NCBI GenBank assembly: GCA_038503075.1
Contig: JBCAML010000001.1
Span: 2,852,001 to 2,916,000, forward strand
Source of the DNA: Gyromitra esculenta
Lineage: Eukaryota > Ascomycota > Pezizomycetes > Pezizales > Discinaceae
Direction of reading: 5' to 3'
DNA: 64,000 nucleotides
In this document: positions 44,023 to 56,425 of the stretch, one piece after another
How the letters are laid out: each line of letters opens with the position of its first letter
Numbering within the stretch: the first letter of the stretch is position 1
Program-made: the position numbers and the translations under genes
Notes under the pieces: generated by a model
Databases searched by the model: none
Seen by the model: only the letters and a program-made list of their open reading frames with translations
Told to the model about the DNA's origin: nothing

Positions 44023-45651
44023 CGTAAGAGTAGGAAGAAGTGTTGATCAAACCAAGAGGATCACCAGTATTTTAACAAGAAGAAAGAGTGAGGAAAAGGA
44101 AAAGGAGGACAGACTCAGATAGCCTGATATAATTTGGAGAAAAGAAGAAAGAATATCAAGCCTTTCTGTGCAAAGAATTAGGGCAACGACTGGAAACAGC
44201 GATCTAGATCTGAAAAGCCTGAACAGCAATAAATATCCCCTATTGGGATAAGAAGGCGCTTTGGAACCCCTACTTTTTCTTTTATATATGAGTCTTGTTT
44301 TAGTTTTTAACAGTATAGGATATGGTCTGCGCAAGTAATTGGCCAGAGACTAACATCACTCGAGAGTTTAGCGAAGAGGCGTTTTTAACTGTGGTGATCT
44401 CGTCATGAGAGAGTCGTGGACGAATAAGTGCGGCTATGGGTTGATTCAGGTGTCACGTTCCACGACCCGTGGTACACAAACCTCTCAGCCCTTCAGGAGA
44501 TGGTTGAGGAATTTTTCACATATGTAGGAAGTGGCGCTGACCACTGCATATACTACAGAGTACCGATCTTCATAGACCTCAAATAAAATGCTAAATTCGA
44601 TTAATCTAGCTATAGGCCTCGAGCTATCAGTATCAATGGGCTACACACATAACCCAGATAATTCGTCTGTGTATATATTGCTAAGGGAACAACTTTATCA
44701 AGAAGATTGAGCATTATATCCAACCAATTATGATTCACTGCGGAGACAAGCTTTATGTTGAGTGGCGACCTGCATAAACGGTGCTTGGTTAAGATTTTGA
44801 AATTTGGAGCGGCAAGTTCCGATATATCAGGTTTTATGCATTTGCTTTGGCTGTTTATGACACGGCAAGGACATCCGCCTCAGTCTTAAGTTTAATTCTG
44901 CATGTAGTTAGACCTGATCGTGATTATGGTGTCGCATAAATAGACCATCCCAGATCTAAAAGTCATGCTCGATCACTCGGTTAAGCCAAAACGATACTCT
45001 AAAGTAGAAAAGAGGTGGTACGTGACCCTCTCTGCTCCGGTATATACCATTCTCGTGTCTTTATAGTACTATATGTATAACACTGAATTTAGGCCTGGAT
45101 CGAGGTGTGCGTGACCGTAGGTTGTTCGGTCAATCGGATGGCCGAAGGAAGACGAAGCCTGAAAGCCGCATATGCGTATCTAATAAACACTGCCCACGCT
45201 ATGCCCCCGCCCACACCCGCCCACACATACATGTGCACATGAACTCTACCATAAGCTTTTCTTCAGGAAACGAAGTTAATGTTAAATGTCCTATTATACA
45301 AAACTATAGGCGTATCGAGATAGCAGTTATCCGAAGTTTGCGGGTGTAGTAGACGAGAAGTGATACCTAAGTCTTGAGGTATTCCTGGCCGCAGATATAG
45401 ATGATAAAAATAGCGATGGAAATATTGTTGTGGGGCGTAGCCAAGAAGTTCCAGGTTTCGGGGCCTCTAATTGTCTCAGGTGCGCTGGCATCTCCTGGTC
45501 TTGCCGCAATGGGTAGAATATGGGCGTTACTATTGGAATAAGGATCTTATTCAGTGCGTTTAAATAAGTGCGTTCTAAGTTTGGTAGATAATTTTCCAGC
45601 CTTTGCCAATGTTCTGAGTCGTAGAAAACCACCTCATTCCTTCAAATTTCT
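44023..45651. other. Intergenic stretch, about 1.6 kb
   Basis: No gene or bounded repeat is recognised. The first 300 bases (purine-rich on the + strand) hold the promoter of the sensor-like gene. The small frame at 45107-45349 has no motif. Confidence 0.5.
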
Positions 45652-46230
45652 TCATAGATACCATGGCATCAGATAATCTGAAACGTCAAAACCCTCCCCT
45701 TCACCAACATCTAATGCTACTGAGAACCTTGAAACACAATTATAAGTGATGATAGTGGCTACAATCTCTACAATCTCTACAATCTCTTTATCGCTGAAGT
45801 ATTTTTTTTTAGCTTCCCAAACACCAAACAGGTCGTGCGCCCATCTTTTGTGCTTGTGGTGGTGAATTCAAGAACTGTAACCTGCTGTCTGTTGAGATCA
45901 CTAGAGTTCCGCCACGAACAGTCTTGAGGCCTTCCCTAGTGATGCCTGCTGTCAAAGCGAGCGGAGAATGCTGAGTCTACTCAAAGTGAGCCTGATTAAG
46001 AATGGTTACTTTGCAGAAGGCTAGCTCACGGAGATCTGCAGAAGTGGAGGTTCGTGTTCGGATAGCTCCCAAGAGTAGATTCCACCCACCAGTGATGGAT
46101 GGAGAGTGTAATAAAGCTAAGTCGAGCGGGATAAGGCCTTTGTCGCCCGTCTTTCAAGAATTCTCACAACAATAGTGGCCTCCTTAGCATTTGCTGGAAT
46201 TGGAGGGTTTGACACGTATGGGAGTCGCAT
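45652..46230 (-). pseudogene. Carboxymuconolactone decarboxylase/AhpD-like pseudogene
   Basis: On the minus strand, from the ATG at 46230, the first 33 codons read MRLPYVSNPPIPANAKEATI and continue into a typical start of the fungal CMD-like family. The frame then shifts near 46135 to give IPLDLALLHSPS, WNLLLGAIRT and LRELAFCKVTILN, meets a TAG where the family usually has Trp (FE-stop-TQHSPLAL), and shifts again before YFSDKEIVEIV and TYNCVSRFSVALDVGEG, ending MPWYL-stop at 45652. A 9-bp ATTGTAGAG unit is repeated in the EIVEIVEIV segment. At least two frameshifts and one nonsense change (TGG to TAG, a RIP-type transition) mean it cannot make a full protein. Family members act as hydroperoxide reductases or decarboxylases through a CxxC or related site. 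Confidence 0.75.
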
Positions 46231-47381
46231 TGCTGGCCTCTAACTAATCAACAAGCAAGTAAGTTACTACAGTGCGCCCTAAGGTATCTCTAGACAAATT
46301 TTCTCGAAAGTTTTCACGAAGTAGACACCTGGAATTGGGAGTTCGTGGTAACTGCGCTAGGTTCAATATTTGTGTAAGCGAGTGTAACTAAACGTCAATA
46401 ATCGAATAGATTTACTTACCGCGGGGCTGGAATTAATTTAGAGTGCGCAGGATGAGAATTGGAAAAGAGAATGGAAGAAAAAGAAAGAGGGAGGAGAAAA
46501 ACGAGAGAAAAAGCAAGCTCTCGATCCATCGAAAGCCGAGGTAAGGATGCATGAAAGATCGCCTTGGCATCTTAACCCCAGATAGTATCCCTTAGACCGT
46601 CAGGCCAGATCAAAATTCAGTGCACTAACCGGATAAGGAAGTCATGATATGACCAACCCTAAAACGGGAAATATAACAATAGGCTCCGCTGCATGCTGCT
46701 GAGCATCGTAAGACAGCAAGCTGCATGAGAGGGGCTGGGCACAAGGCGGTACATGTATACAGCCTCAGCCAAGCAGATGCGTTTGGGACTAACCTAAGCG
46801 GATGTGTTATATGTACAGTGACTAGACAGAAGTTTTCGTAATTAGGCGATTCACACCAAAAGTAGCCTTATTCCACTACCCCCACAACATTCAGGACTCA
46901 ATGAATTAAATCAGGACATGCTTTTAGGATAGACTAATTGCATAAAGATTACTCTTAAGAAATTTTAGAGGGAGAGAGTAAATCCTTTGAGTGCTAGAAA
47001 ATATTTTGTTGCTGAATTCCGTTGCTATGGAAGATTTGTATGGGTTTCCACACAAAATCAACATATTCTAGACTCCTCAAGAATCAAACAGTCATAACCA
47101 CTCAGGGGAAACACTAAAAAGGCTAGAAAAAATAGAGGACACTGCACAAATATTTTCCAAATCCCCGCCAAGTTCTGGATTTTTTCGCTATGGGTAGACT
47201 GTACTTTTGGCGCTGTTAAAGTGGCTACTTTTGGTGTAAAACAGCCAATTACGAAAACTTTTGTCCTAGTACAGTACCTATGTATCCTGTGAACCACCCA
47301 CAGTCCTTGTGGATCGAGCGCTAGCAGTGTTATTGTTCCTCTCAATACTCGCTACTTCCTATCTCTACCATCCTCAATATT
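46231..47381. other. Intergenic stretch, about 1.15 kb
   Basis: It contains a purine-rich tract at 46445-46520 (GA-rich, about 75 bases) and no supportable gene. The last 200 bases are presumably the promoter of the dioxygenase gene. Confidence 0.5.
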
Positions 47382-48204
47382 ATGACACCCGTCCCTAAAA
47401 CAACTCGCATAGAGTTCGCGGAGACAGCCGTTGGAAAGTACTATGGGCATCCGAATCATTATGCACTCATTATCGATAACTGTTTTACTCCGGCCGAGTG
47501 CGTGGCATTAAACACTCTCGCCGAATCTACCTTAGGAGGATGGCAGGAAGCCTGCATTAGAAAGGGAGAAAGCCGACAAGAGGTTGAGAAGGATGTTCGT
47601 GACTGTGCTAGAATCATGAGGGACGATCCCGAAGCAGCCGAGATGATATTTCAACGGGTGAAACCGTTTCTCGAACCGGTTTGGGAGATTGGTAGCCCTG
47701 AAACTGGAATTATCTCAGGGACCTGGAGACGAAAGTTCTGGCGTATGTCCCGGTACGTTTGCTACAAATCTCCAAGTACTATTAGCATACGCTAAGGCGA
47801 AGCTAATTTGAAATAAATCGCCCGGCTGTAGCTTGAGCGAACGTTTGCGGTTTTTGAAATATGGAGAGGGCCAGTTCTTCCAAGCACACTGCGATGCCTC
47901 TACCATGCCCTCAAGTTCCGAGAGGTCGTTTTTGACGTTGCACCTTTACCTTAACGATTCTATTCCCGATGACTCAGATGAGAGCCTGCTTAATGATGGA
48001 AGTGTATGTAAAGGAGGGGCTACGCGATTCTGGGGCCAAAACATGAAGGATTTCATTGATGTGGAAGCGAAAACGGGTAGAGTGTTAGTTTTCCAGCACA
48101 GAAACTTGTTACATTCTGGAGAGCCTGTCAATGCTGGCACCAAAAGGACACTAAGATCTGATATCATCTATACGGCTATTGAGGCCGAGGAAAAGAATAG
48201 CTGA
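47382..48204 (+). CDS. 2-oxoglutarate/Fe(II) dioxygenase (prolyl-4-hydroxylase-like)
   Basis: Two exons, 47382-47752 and 47832-48204, encoding 247 residues. The double-stranded beta-helix fold is indicated by the iron triad: H-x-D in AHCDAS near residue 142 and a distal His in LLHSGEP near 217. An Arg in LRSDIIY about 12 residues later is suited to bind 2-oxoglutarate. RLRFLKYGEGQFFQAHCD and GGATRFWG are typical of the fungal P4H-like group. There is no signal peptide, so it is probably cytosolic or nuclear. The substrate is unknown; relatives hydroxylate prolyl residues or small molecules. The intron has a GTACGT donor and a CTGTAG acceptor and restores R-L-S-E-R-L-R. Confidence 0.85.
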
Positions 48205-49264
48205 GCTAGATAGAAATTTCTGTAGGTGGACCCATGTCTACACATGATTGGTTTGTGTACATGTCGTGTTTATATGTTTAAGCCTCAATGTCAAGGTTCG
48301 CAATGGATTGATGAGAATAGCTGTTATAATAAAATTCGGGAACTATCTAAGACTCCACAGCTAAGTTGTCTTAGCTAAAACTGCTTTTATTACAATAGCT
48401 GAGATTGGGGGATATGGATGGGGATTAATTTGGTAGGAAGGCAAGCAGATTTAGGCTCTGTACTAGGTCCGCGCCGCTCGCTGTAGAAATTCGCGAACCA
48501 CCACTCGTCCCATGGCCGTCATCTATAAAAACACTGTCAGAAACTCGGGTATACATTGACGAAATCTGACCTTAAAAGGTCACAGTTTCTATAGGTCTCT
48601 ATAGTAGGCACATAACTAGGTGTGGTGTTTTATGAGCGGTTATCCTGAATTGCTAATCTGCTAATTATAAGCTTAGTAACTCAACCTACTGCCTAATGTT
48701 TATTCAGAGACTTATAGGTGGATTGCAGTTTTGTGTGGTTTTAAGGTCTTATATTGTATCGGTATAGTATCCTAAGTCATTAATGATTTTAAGGATAAAA
48801 CGAAGGGTTAGTCACTGTGGGCAGCTTCTCATCGGTCTTTATAATGTTAGCGAGCGTTCTGTTGTTTCAGCAGTTTGGAATTCGGCACCAGGATTTTTCC
48901 GGCCATAATTTATTTTGACTCATTGCTATACAGTACAATCGCCCTATAAGAATACTAACTATAAGAATACTCGCCTTATAAGAATGCTGAATCCAGTCCT
49001 GATTGGGGTAATTTTGAGTGTGGCTTGCTTTTCATATAAGAATGACTCTTTTATAAGAGTATAATTTTCGGAACCAACCGTGTTCTTACAGGGCGATTGT
49101 ACTGTACTGCTCTATACAGCGAAAGTTCTTTCCATTATAACTTCAAAAGTTTAAAGGCTAATATCACATGATAGTGAAGTGCATAAACTAAGCTACCCTT
49201 TGTACGCCAAAAAGAACTCAGGGGGTATCCATTGGGAGGCCGTCTACTTGCTAGTTTTAATAAA
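48205..49264. other. Convergent intergenic spacer with a MITE
   Basis: About 1.06 kb between the 3' ends of the dioxygenase (+) and ULA1 (-). Apart from the 174-bp element at 48931-49104, no structure is recognised. Confidence 0.55.
48931..49104. mobile_element. TA-flanked pogo-like MITE, 174 bp
   Basis: The left end CAGTACAATCGCCCTATAAG and the reverse-complemented right end CAGTACAATCGCCCTGTAAG pair over about 23 bases, flanked by TA at 48929-48930 and 49105-49106. The CAGTAYAATCGC-type end resembles pogo-group transposons. A short TATAAGAAT motif is repeated several times inside. No coding capacity. Confidence 0.8.
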
Positions 49265-51217
49265 CTACAGTTGAAAAGATCCAGTCGTGCTGCTGATCCC
49301 ATCAAAAATAACAGTATTGTTCACTGGCACATACTGCTGCGTTATGATCTAATTGCTGTTAGATTACTAATTGTATTAATCAAGGTAAAGTGAATGTACC
49401 TTAATGATCTCTTGGGCGACGATTCCTCCAGCAAGCGAGGCAATATTATGGAGTTCACCACCTCCAGCCCTTACTATCTCACCAACCATCTTTTCGCCCC
49501 TGTCTCCAAGCCCTGCACTCCAGCCCACTTCTTGAAGGTATGACTCGGCAAGCCCTTTCATTTTCGCTGTATCCTCGCTGAGGGTTTCGTCAGTGTCACC
49601 TGGTGCTCTTCCATGGGTCTCTGTGACAAATGCTTGGTAGGCGCGTAGTGCGATATAGTCATGAATGAGGGAAGTCTCTGCATCCCAGCTGCTAAGTGCG
49701 CTGCAAACAGCTTTTTTATGGTACTCATCTAGCGGGATGGAGAATTCAGCTGATAGGGGGCGGTAAGAAATGCTGCGGAGAAAGTTGGCATGTCGGCAGA
49801 AGAGCTCAATCTCATCGAGGGGGACTGACGAAGGGTCGCGATTGAATGAGGATAGTATTGATTGGACATTGTTATGAACGAGTGAGGCGTCGTGACGGGC
49901 CTTGTTTTTATAGCTGTGAAATTTCAGTTACGATTTCTTGGTGGATGAGCTTTCAAAAACTCACACGTTCTGCAAATCAACGTAGCCGTTGCTTTCAGCT
50001 TTCATGTCAGGGATTCCACCCGATAGTGGTAGGAGCCCATTCCCTTGTTCAGGATTTTCTAAAAAGTCCTTGACAGCCTTGGCAATGATCCAGAAATTGT
50101 CGGTCTTGGTAACAGATTATCAGCTAAATTTATTGAACCAACCTTAGCAGAAGCGGAGCAGACCTCCGATGTCACATTGGTACATTTGTCGTCGTTTAGC
50201 ACATCTTTTGTTCCACTTGAGACTTCTGCTTCTCGAACATTCTTCAACACCGCAGCAATGGCCTCTTCGTAGTTCTCCTCACTGCCACCTGGAACATGCG
50301 TCCTCATGTTCTCCTGAATAAGAGTTTTGAACTCTCCCTTTTCTTTATATGTCGTTGGATATCTACCTCCATGATTTTGCTTCCAGTCCTCAAGGTATTT
50401 CAATAATAAGATTAAATATGGAACATGACCATGTTCGTGATCGCTCATCCCTCCATCACCTTCTTCCTTTTGTTGTATTTCGAGGTTTGAGGTTCTTCTT
50501 GCTGCCGTAGCGAGAAGCTCGGGCCATGGGTTCAAGAGGCGGAGATCTACCAAGGAATCCGGATGGGTTTCGACAATAGTATGGATAGGAGCTGAAATAC
50601 GTAGGCTGGTAGTGAAGCCAAGAGAGTTAACAAGAAAGACTGGAATTTCTGGGGGGAGTTGCAGTAATAGCGGAGTAGGGAATGGCGAAATGAGTACAAG
50701 ATGTGTGAACGGCGCTGTGGAGGAATTAAAGAGCTCGGGTTTTGTAGAAATTAAATTTGGAAGGTTCTGGGATTTTGTAATTAGCCCTGGTTCCATTCGA
50801 ATTCCCTAGGGTACCTCGGGACTTACATCGATAATGTAGCTTCCCTTAACATCAGGATTAAGCTCACCGAGCAATGCCGCAGCTCGTTCAGCGCGTGGTT
50901 TCCCGAGGCTCTCTTCATCAAGGAAGAAATTAACGCCTAAATCCGCTTCGTCTACTAGCTTATCGTCGACTACGGTGAACCGTCCGATACCTATTAACTA
51001 TGGTCAACGGAGCTCATCTCGTGCGTTGCATTGGATCTGAGAGAGTACAGGGTAGAATTAAATTCTTGAGGATCTCGCAACCAGTTGCAGACGCATTGAA
51101 TAGAGCTATGTGGGCATTTTCTAGTTTATTTTGGCCGTTTGCACCCCAAAGGCGGAGCTGGCGATCGTATTTCCGTTCTTTAGAGCTGGGTGCTCCGCTG
51201 GGTGTCGAGGAAGCCAT
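49265..51217 (-). CDS. ULA1: NEDD8-activating enzyme E1 regulatory subunit (ULA1/APP-BP1)
   Basis: Regulatory half of the heterodimeric E1 (with Uba3) that adenylates the ubiquitin-like protein Rub1/NEDD8 for cullin modification. Minus-strand exons are 51217-51049, 50990-50827, 50805-50143, 50104-49965, 49913-49400 and 49336-49265, encoding 573 residues against about 530-560 usual. The N-terminus has the family hallmark [19 protein letters not shown], then [19 protein letters not shown] and [20 protein letters not shown] from the ThiF fold. Later come [26 protein letters not shown] and the C-terminal [14 protein letters not shown]. It lacks a catalytic cysteine motif, as expected for the regulatory partner. 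One intron is only 38 bases, with a GTTGGT donor (50142-50105). It is divergent from TYW1 across 288 bases. Confidence 0.92.
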
Positions 51218-51505
51218 ATGATCTACGAATCAAAGATATCGGGGAAATGAAATGGAAGTATAGATGGGTCGATGTAGTGAATTTCAAGATTAAATGGTGG
51301 AGCTAGGAGAAGCTTTGATGAGGTTTAGAAACATCCGTGAATTGATGTGCAAATGTGAGGCTGTGAGCTGTCGCTGACTCAGCCCCCGCAGCCGCCCCGC
51401 CAACCTCGCGTCGGCCGGGTAACTTCAAACTCTAAATTCTAATCACTGGTCCTACATGTAGTTGCGAAGTCGCAAATCCTCAACGAACTCTTGTGCAAGG
51501 CAGAG
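51218..51505. promoter_or_regulatory. Shared divergent promoter of ULA1 and TYW1, 288 bp
   Basis: Only 288 bases separate the two start codons. The region contains a GC-rich patch with CCCCGCAGCCGCCCCGCC at about 51384-51401 and no clear TATA box. The function is inferred from the head-to-head arrangement. Confidence 0.55.
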
Positions 51506-54171
51506 ATGGCATCAATTGAGGAAGATGATTTTGTGCTTCCTACCGGTATGCAGACCCCCTATTGACAGTTGGAACTTGGCTAAATGTTATTTAGAGCTCG
51601 TCGGGTTGTGGCATACGCTCCGGTTGCCACTGCTTGTTTCCGTTGTCGCGGGACTTGCCGTGTACAAAATTCATCGATCAATAAAGCAACTGCAGAAAGG
51701 AGAAACTGCATCTCTGCAATCACTCAAACCTGCCCAAAAATGGATTGATGTACCAGAGGCACTGCAGGTCATTAAAGAAAAGGTTGCACTAGTGGTCGAA
51801 GAAAACGGTCTACGGAAAACAGGGCGTGTAGTGACATCAAACGGACCGAAACGTGTTACAGGGAATAAAAACAAAAAACCCTCTTCAACCCGCAAAGGGG
51901 GAAAATCAGGAGTACACGAAGAAGCACAAGAGAAGGAGGAAGGCGACTTCGATGTTCAGATTTTGATATTCTACTCTACCCTTACAGGCTCAACTCAGCA
52001 ATATGCTGAGAAGCTTCAGAAGGAGCTGTTCTCAACCAACGGCGAGGGAGTTTACTTGAATCTTTCGATTCCGACGCCTTCTAACTCCCTTGGTTCGGTG
52101 CCCCTCCAGAGATCTTTCTTACCGCCAGAGATTCACAATCTCGAGGAGATTGAGCTTGATGACTATTTCATCTCACTCCCAAAAAGTGATTGCGAGAAGA
52201 AAGTCAAATATGTCTATTTGTTGATTGTTCCAACATACGAGATGGACTCTCCCGTGGCACCATTCCTGGATCATCTACAAGATACACATCATGATTTCCG
52301 AATTGATACCGCACCGTTGCGTTCGCTCGCTGGATTCTCTGTCTTCGGCTTCGGCGACTCTTCAGAATGGCCGGCCGAGGAGGGGAAATTTTGCAAAGAT
52401 GCCATGGAAGTTGATAAATGGATGGGTAAGCTTACTGGAGGGAGAAAGGGTAGTAGACGGATGTTCCCCGTTGGTATGGGAGACGTGAACCCTGCAAGTG
52501 CAAAGGGAAAGGAGGAAGGGAGTGCATCAGATAATTTGAGAGAATGGAGGATTCATCTAGAAGACACGATGCGAGAGTATGCTGCTACTGGCCAACTTGG
52601 TGATGTAGCAGACTGGCGGACAGCTGTCGAGTCGGATGATGAAGACTCAGATGTTGAACAAGAACCCGATTCGCCGAATAGTGGAGACGAAATGGTTGAC
52701 GTGGAGGACCTCGGTGGTGTGATCAAAAAGAACCCTGATGTTGCGAAAAAGGGAGATATTCCACAGAAGAGTTTTCGCCAAGGGCCATTACCAGTCGATT
52801 TCACATCACCAGCTGGAAAGAAAGCACTTGAGAACGGTGAAGGTCAAAACCCAGACAAGAAAGAAATGGTACCAAAAGGTGGCGTAACCTATGAAGCATT
52901 GACGAAACAGGGTTACACGATCGTTGGTTCTCACTCTGGTGTTAAAATCTGCCGTTGGACTAAATCTGCCCTGCGGGGTAGGGGAAGTTGTTATAAGTAC
53001 TCATTCTACGGGATCAAGTCTCATTTATGCATGGAAACGACACCTTCGCTTTCTTGCTCAAATAAGTGTGTTTTCTGCTGGAGACACGGGACAAACCCAG
53101 TGGGGACTACTTGGAGGTGGAAGGTAGATCCTGCAGATGAAGTATTCAAAGGTGTTGTCGAGGGACACTACCGGAAAATCAAGATGATGAAAGGGGTTCC
53201 TGGCGTAAGGGCGGATAGGTTCAGTGAGGCATTCAAGATCCGGCATTGTGCGTTAAGCTTAGTCGGGGAGCCAGTGTTCTATCCATACGTAAGACCCTAA
53301 TATTTGTTTCCGATTTTTGCGCAGAAGCTAATTTCGAAATAATTTTCAGATTAATGAATTCCTGCATCTCCTTCACTCGAGCAAGATCTCCTCCTTCCTT
53401 GTATGTAACGCTCAACACCCCGCCCAACTCGCGGCTCTCGGTCCTGTCACGCAGCTTTACGTCTCTATTGACGCCTCAAACCGTGACAGTCTCAAAAAGA
53501 TCGATCGCCCTCTCCACCGCGACTTTTGGGAACGTTTTCAATCATGTCTTGACATTCTACGCGAGAAGCGGAATAAACAACGGACAGTGTTTAGACTGAC
53601 ACTCGTTAAGGGGTTTAATGTCGACGACGAGGTAATGGGGTACGCTGATCTTGTGGAGAAGGGGCTGCCAGGTTTTGTTGAAGTGAAGGGAGTTACCTAT
53701 TGTGGAACATCAACGGCGGGAGAGGTGGGACTGACGATGAAGAATGTACCGTTTTACGAGGAGGTTGTGGAGTTTGTTGAGGCACTGAACAAGGAATTGC
53801 AGAGGAGAGGACTAGAATATGGGATCGCGGCGGAACATGCACACAGGTAGGATTTTATCTAACTTTCCATGGGCGATTTATTAATTATCATATATTGCAG
53901 CTGTTGTATTCTGATTGCCTCTAACCGTTTCTTCATTAACGGAAAATGGCACACTCACATCGACTATAAGCGGTTTTTTGAGCTACTTGAGGAGGGTAAG
54001 GAATTTGGTCCTGAGGACTACGTTGGCGAAGCGACTCCGGAGTGGGCTAATTGGGGGAATGGGGGATTTGACCCTTCAGATGTGAGAGTGCATAGAAAAG
54101 GTAAGGCGGCGAAGAAGTTGAGAGATGAGGCCGCAGCAGAACTAGAGGGAGAAAGTGGGGGATGTGGGTAG
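51506..54171 (+). CDS. TYW1: tRNA 4-demethylwyosine synthase (TYW1)
   Basis: Radical-SAM enzyme that condenses N1-methylguanosine-37 of tRNA-Phe with pyruvate to form 4-demethylwyosine, the second step of wybutosine synthesis. Exons: 51506-51545, 51595-53288, 53350-53846, 53901-54171, encoding 833 residues. The first exon (MASIEEDDFVLPT) is short, and the upstream ATG at 51462 reads through the first intron and is not preferred. A hydrophobic segment at about residues 20-40 suggests ER-face anchoring. The flavodoxin domain starts at ILIFYSTLTGSTQQYAEKL near 133. An acidic linker precedes the radical-SAM site CSNKCVFCWRH near residue 500. Exons 3 and 4 add QLYVSIDAS, KGVTYCGTSTAG and HAHSCC, then the C-terminal WHTHIDY. 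Confidence 0.93.
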
Positions 54172-55031
54172 TAAATAAATTAAAAAGAGACCGCTCTAGA
54201 GTATTTGTATATAAGGTGTCTAATAGAGATACATTTCGATCGTTTCTATGTAACAGAGATCAACCATATTTCTAATATGTGGGAGAAAACTAAAGCAAGA
54301 AAAAGAAAACGATAGCCATTAGATATGAAGGAAATCGTTGGGAGGGCTGTGGATTCCCCTTGCTGGGCCGTTTCTCGTCCTAAGCTTTACTGGTTTTCTC
54401 AGGGTTTGTATTGTAGCCGCGCGGCGCGGCTGCGCGAGATGCTCGCTTATCTCTGGGAATCATGCCAGGGGCCACGCCTTGGCTATGACATCAGTGCCAC
54501 TTAGAGATCGTGCCGTATGCGGACCAAACAAACAACCTTAAATAATTATTTCTTCGCATGGTAGGTTCAGTTGTTTTGGGCTGTAGAGGTTAGAAAGGTT
54601 AGGAGGCTGTAGGGGCGTGCCATAAGTGAAATGTAGAGTGCATGTAGCTAGGCCCATCAAGCTACAAGCCTATGGATTTTTGAGCGGGTGGAAGCATGAT
54701 CAGCCGCTCAATCGCAGGATAGAAGAGAAATATCGTCCACGTCACTTCATGGCATGTTTTTCTTTGCCGGCCATGACGTTTTATCTTTGACTCACAAGAC
54801 ATTATGGACTAGTTTTCGCCATATAGTCTTGTGCACTCCCTTATCTTCCTTACAAACCCACTTCGCCCCTCGATCCTCACTGCTGGTAAGTTTTGTCTGC
54901 CTAGTATTACTTTAAATTGCTTCCAGCAACCTAAATTTCACCTCAGCACCTCAGCTTTCTATCACTCCCAGCCAACGACCACTTCTATATCAAATACTGT
55001 TATTCTAAGCCCAAATCTAATCGCGAAAGCG
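54172..55031. other. Intergenic stretch, about 860 bp
   Basis: No gene is supportable. A two-codon uORF (ATG GAC TAG) lies at 54804-54812 upstream of the secreted protein. The frame upstream of 55032 stays open back to 54831 but has no ATG and looks like leader sequence. Confidence 0.5.
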
Positions 55032-55649
55032 ATGAAAGCCGTCTTCATGACTCCCTCTCCCTTTTACCTTCTTCTATTTGGTTTCTTTGCTTGTCTTGCT
55101 ACCGCTCACCTCGATCCAGAGCATGTCAGAAATCATGAGATTCATCATGACGTCACCCAAAAGCGAGTAGTAAGACTTCGACGTGCCGACAACTCAAGTA
55201 CCGAGAACTGGGCGTTAGGAAGATTTCCAGGGGACTTCTCCAATTCTATAGGCCAGGAGACCTTGTTGGGCTCGGAATACACTGGCTGTGCTGTTAATAA
55301 CACCTCACCGATTGAAGCGGACGTCGATGGTGCCTTAAAACTCGTTGAAACAAAGGGGGATCAGTCTTGTGTCTCGGGTGACTCTAGTGCCCCTCGTTGC
55401 GTTAGCATTGCCAACGACCGCTCCGCTGCAATCTACTTTTGTGGATACCCAGGCATCGCGATCACATGCAGTGATGTGGCTGATATCGTTATGGATCTCA
55501 TTGACGAGTGTATTAAAGTGATTGATGGAGAGAGCAGGGTTAGAGGGACGGTTGCTTTGTTTCCAGGAGGAGATATGATGGATAGTTCAAAGTTATCTTT
55601 CGTTACTATCGTGTCTTCTGATGACGATCAGTTTTCTGGATACCTTTGA
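55032..55649 (+). CDS. Small secreted protein of unknown function
   Basis: Single exon of 205 residues from the ATG at 55032. Residues 1-30 form a signal peptide with the core FYLLLFGFFACLATA. A basic stretch KRVVRLRR near 50-57 could be a Kex2 processing site, leaving a mature domain of about 150 residues. That domain has six cysteines in the order C-C-C-C-C-C (TGCAVN, QSCVS, PRCVS, YFCGYP, ITCSD, DECIK), probably three disulfides, and two early N-glycosylation sites. I do not recognise the family. The size, signal peptide and cysteine content fit a secreted effector-like or cell-wall protein, but that is inference. Confidence 0.7.
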   Translation: MKAVFMTPSPFYLLLFGFFACLATAHLDPEHVRNHEIHHDVTQKRVVRLRRADNSSTENWALGRFPGDFSNSIGQETLLGSEYTGCAVNNTSPIEADVDGALKLVETKGDQSCVSGDSSAPRCVSIANDRSAAIYFCGYPGIAITCSDVADIVMDLIDECIKVIDGESRVRGTVALFPGGDMMDSSKLSFVTIVSSDDDQFSGYL

Positions 55650-56425
55650 GGGTTGGATTGGGAGAATTGGTCATATGTTCTTTCTTTCTTTGGCTCGTTC
55701 AAGGCGTTGATGATTATTTCTTAATGAGGAAGATGTAAGCTACAGTGTTTATTGAGTAGCGAGTTGGTGTTCGTGTTGCATAAGTCCTCCGCCCGGATTT
55801 CGGACACAGAAATTCATAGACGATCACTCGGTGATCGAGTGCTATGGAATTAATTTAATTCGCTTGGTTGCTTAAATTTCTTTTTGCTATAACTGGGAGC
55901 TCTCGATGTATTATGAATATGAATTTATGAAGTCATGGACTATTATCTACGTGCGAGGCTACATTTACTCAAGAGAGTGGTTTTCCTATAAGTACCCTTT
56001 CTTGTTTGTTGGGAAAGGTCTACTCGCGATGGAAAATGGTCCATTGCTTACGGGAAGTCATATTCCACTGGGCAGTGACAGCTAGCTGGACAGAGGGTAT
56101 TGCTATCGATCTGACAGCTTTTGCATGTATCTATTTCTCACGAAAGTGGATTATTATTTTACTACATTCTTTGCTACATTAGCAACCATCATTATTTATT
56201 TGGTCCGAGTGAGAAGTCTTGTCACTTGCTTATTCTAGCAAAAGGTGGGTTTCATCTAATTTGAGCTCACTAAAGCCTCGGGATTACGCAATCCGCATAT
56301 TAGGTGGAAATAAATGTTGCCGTGCTGGCCTCGCTCGCCAGGTCGTAGGGGTTTTGGTGGTGCGTGCCACAAACAGCCACAGCTATCCACATAATCTCGA
56401 TATCCTACGGCCTGGTGGGATTGCT

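Noticed and set aside
51462..51594. Upstream ATG of TYW1 at 51462
   Set aside because: It reads through an evident intron. The ATG at 51506 with a 49-nt intron gives a better N-terminus in frame with the anchor segment.
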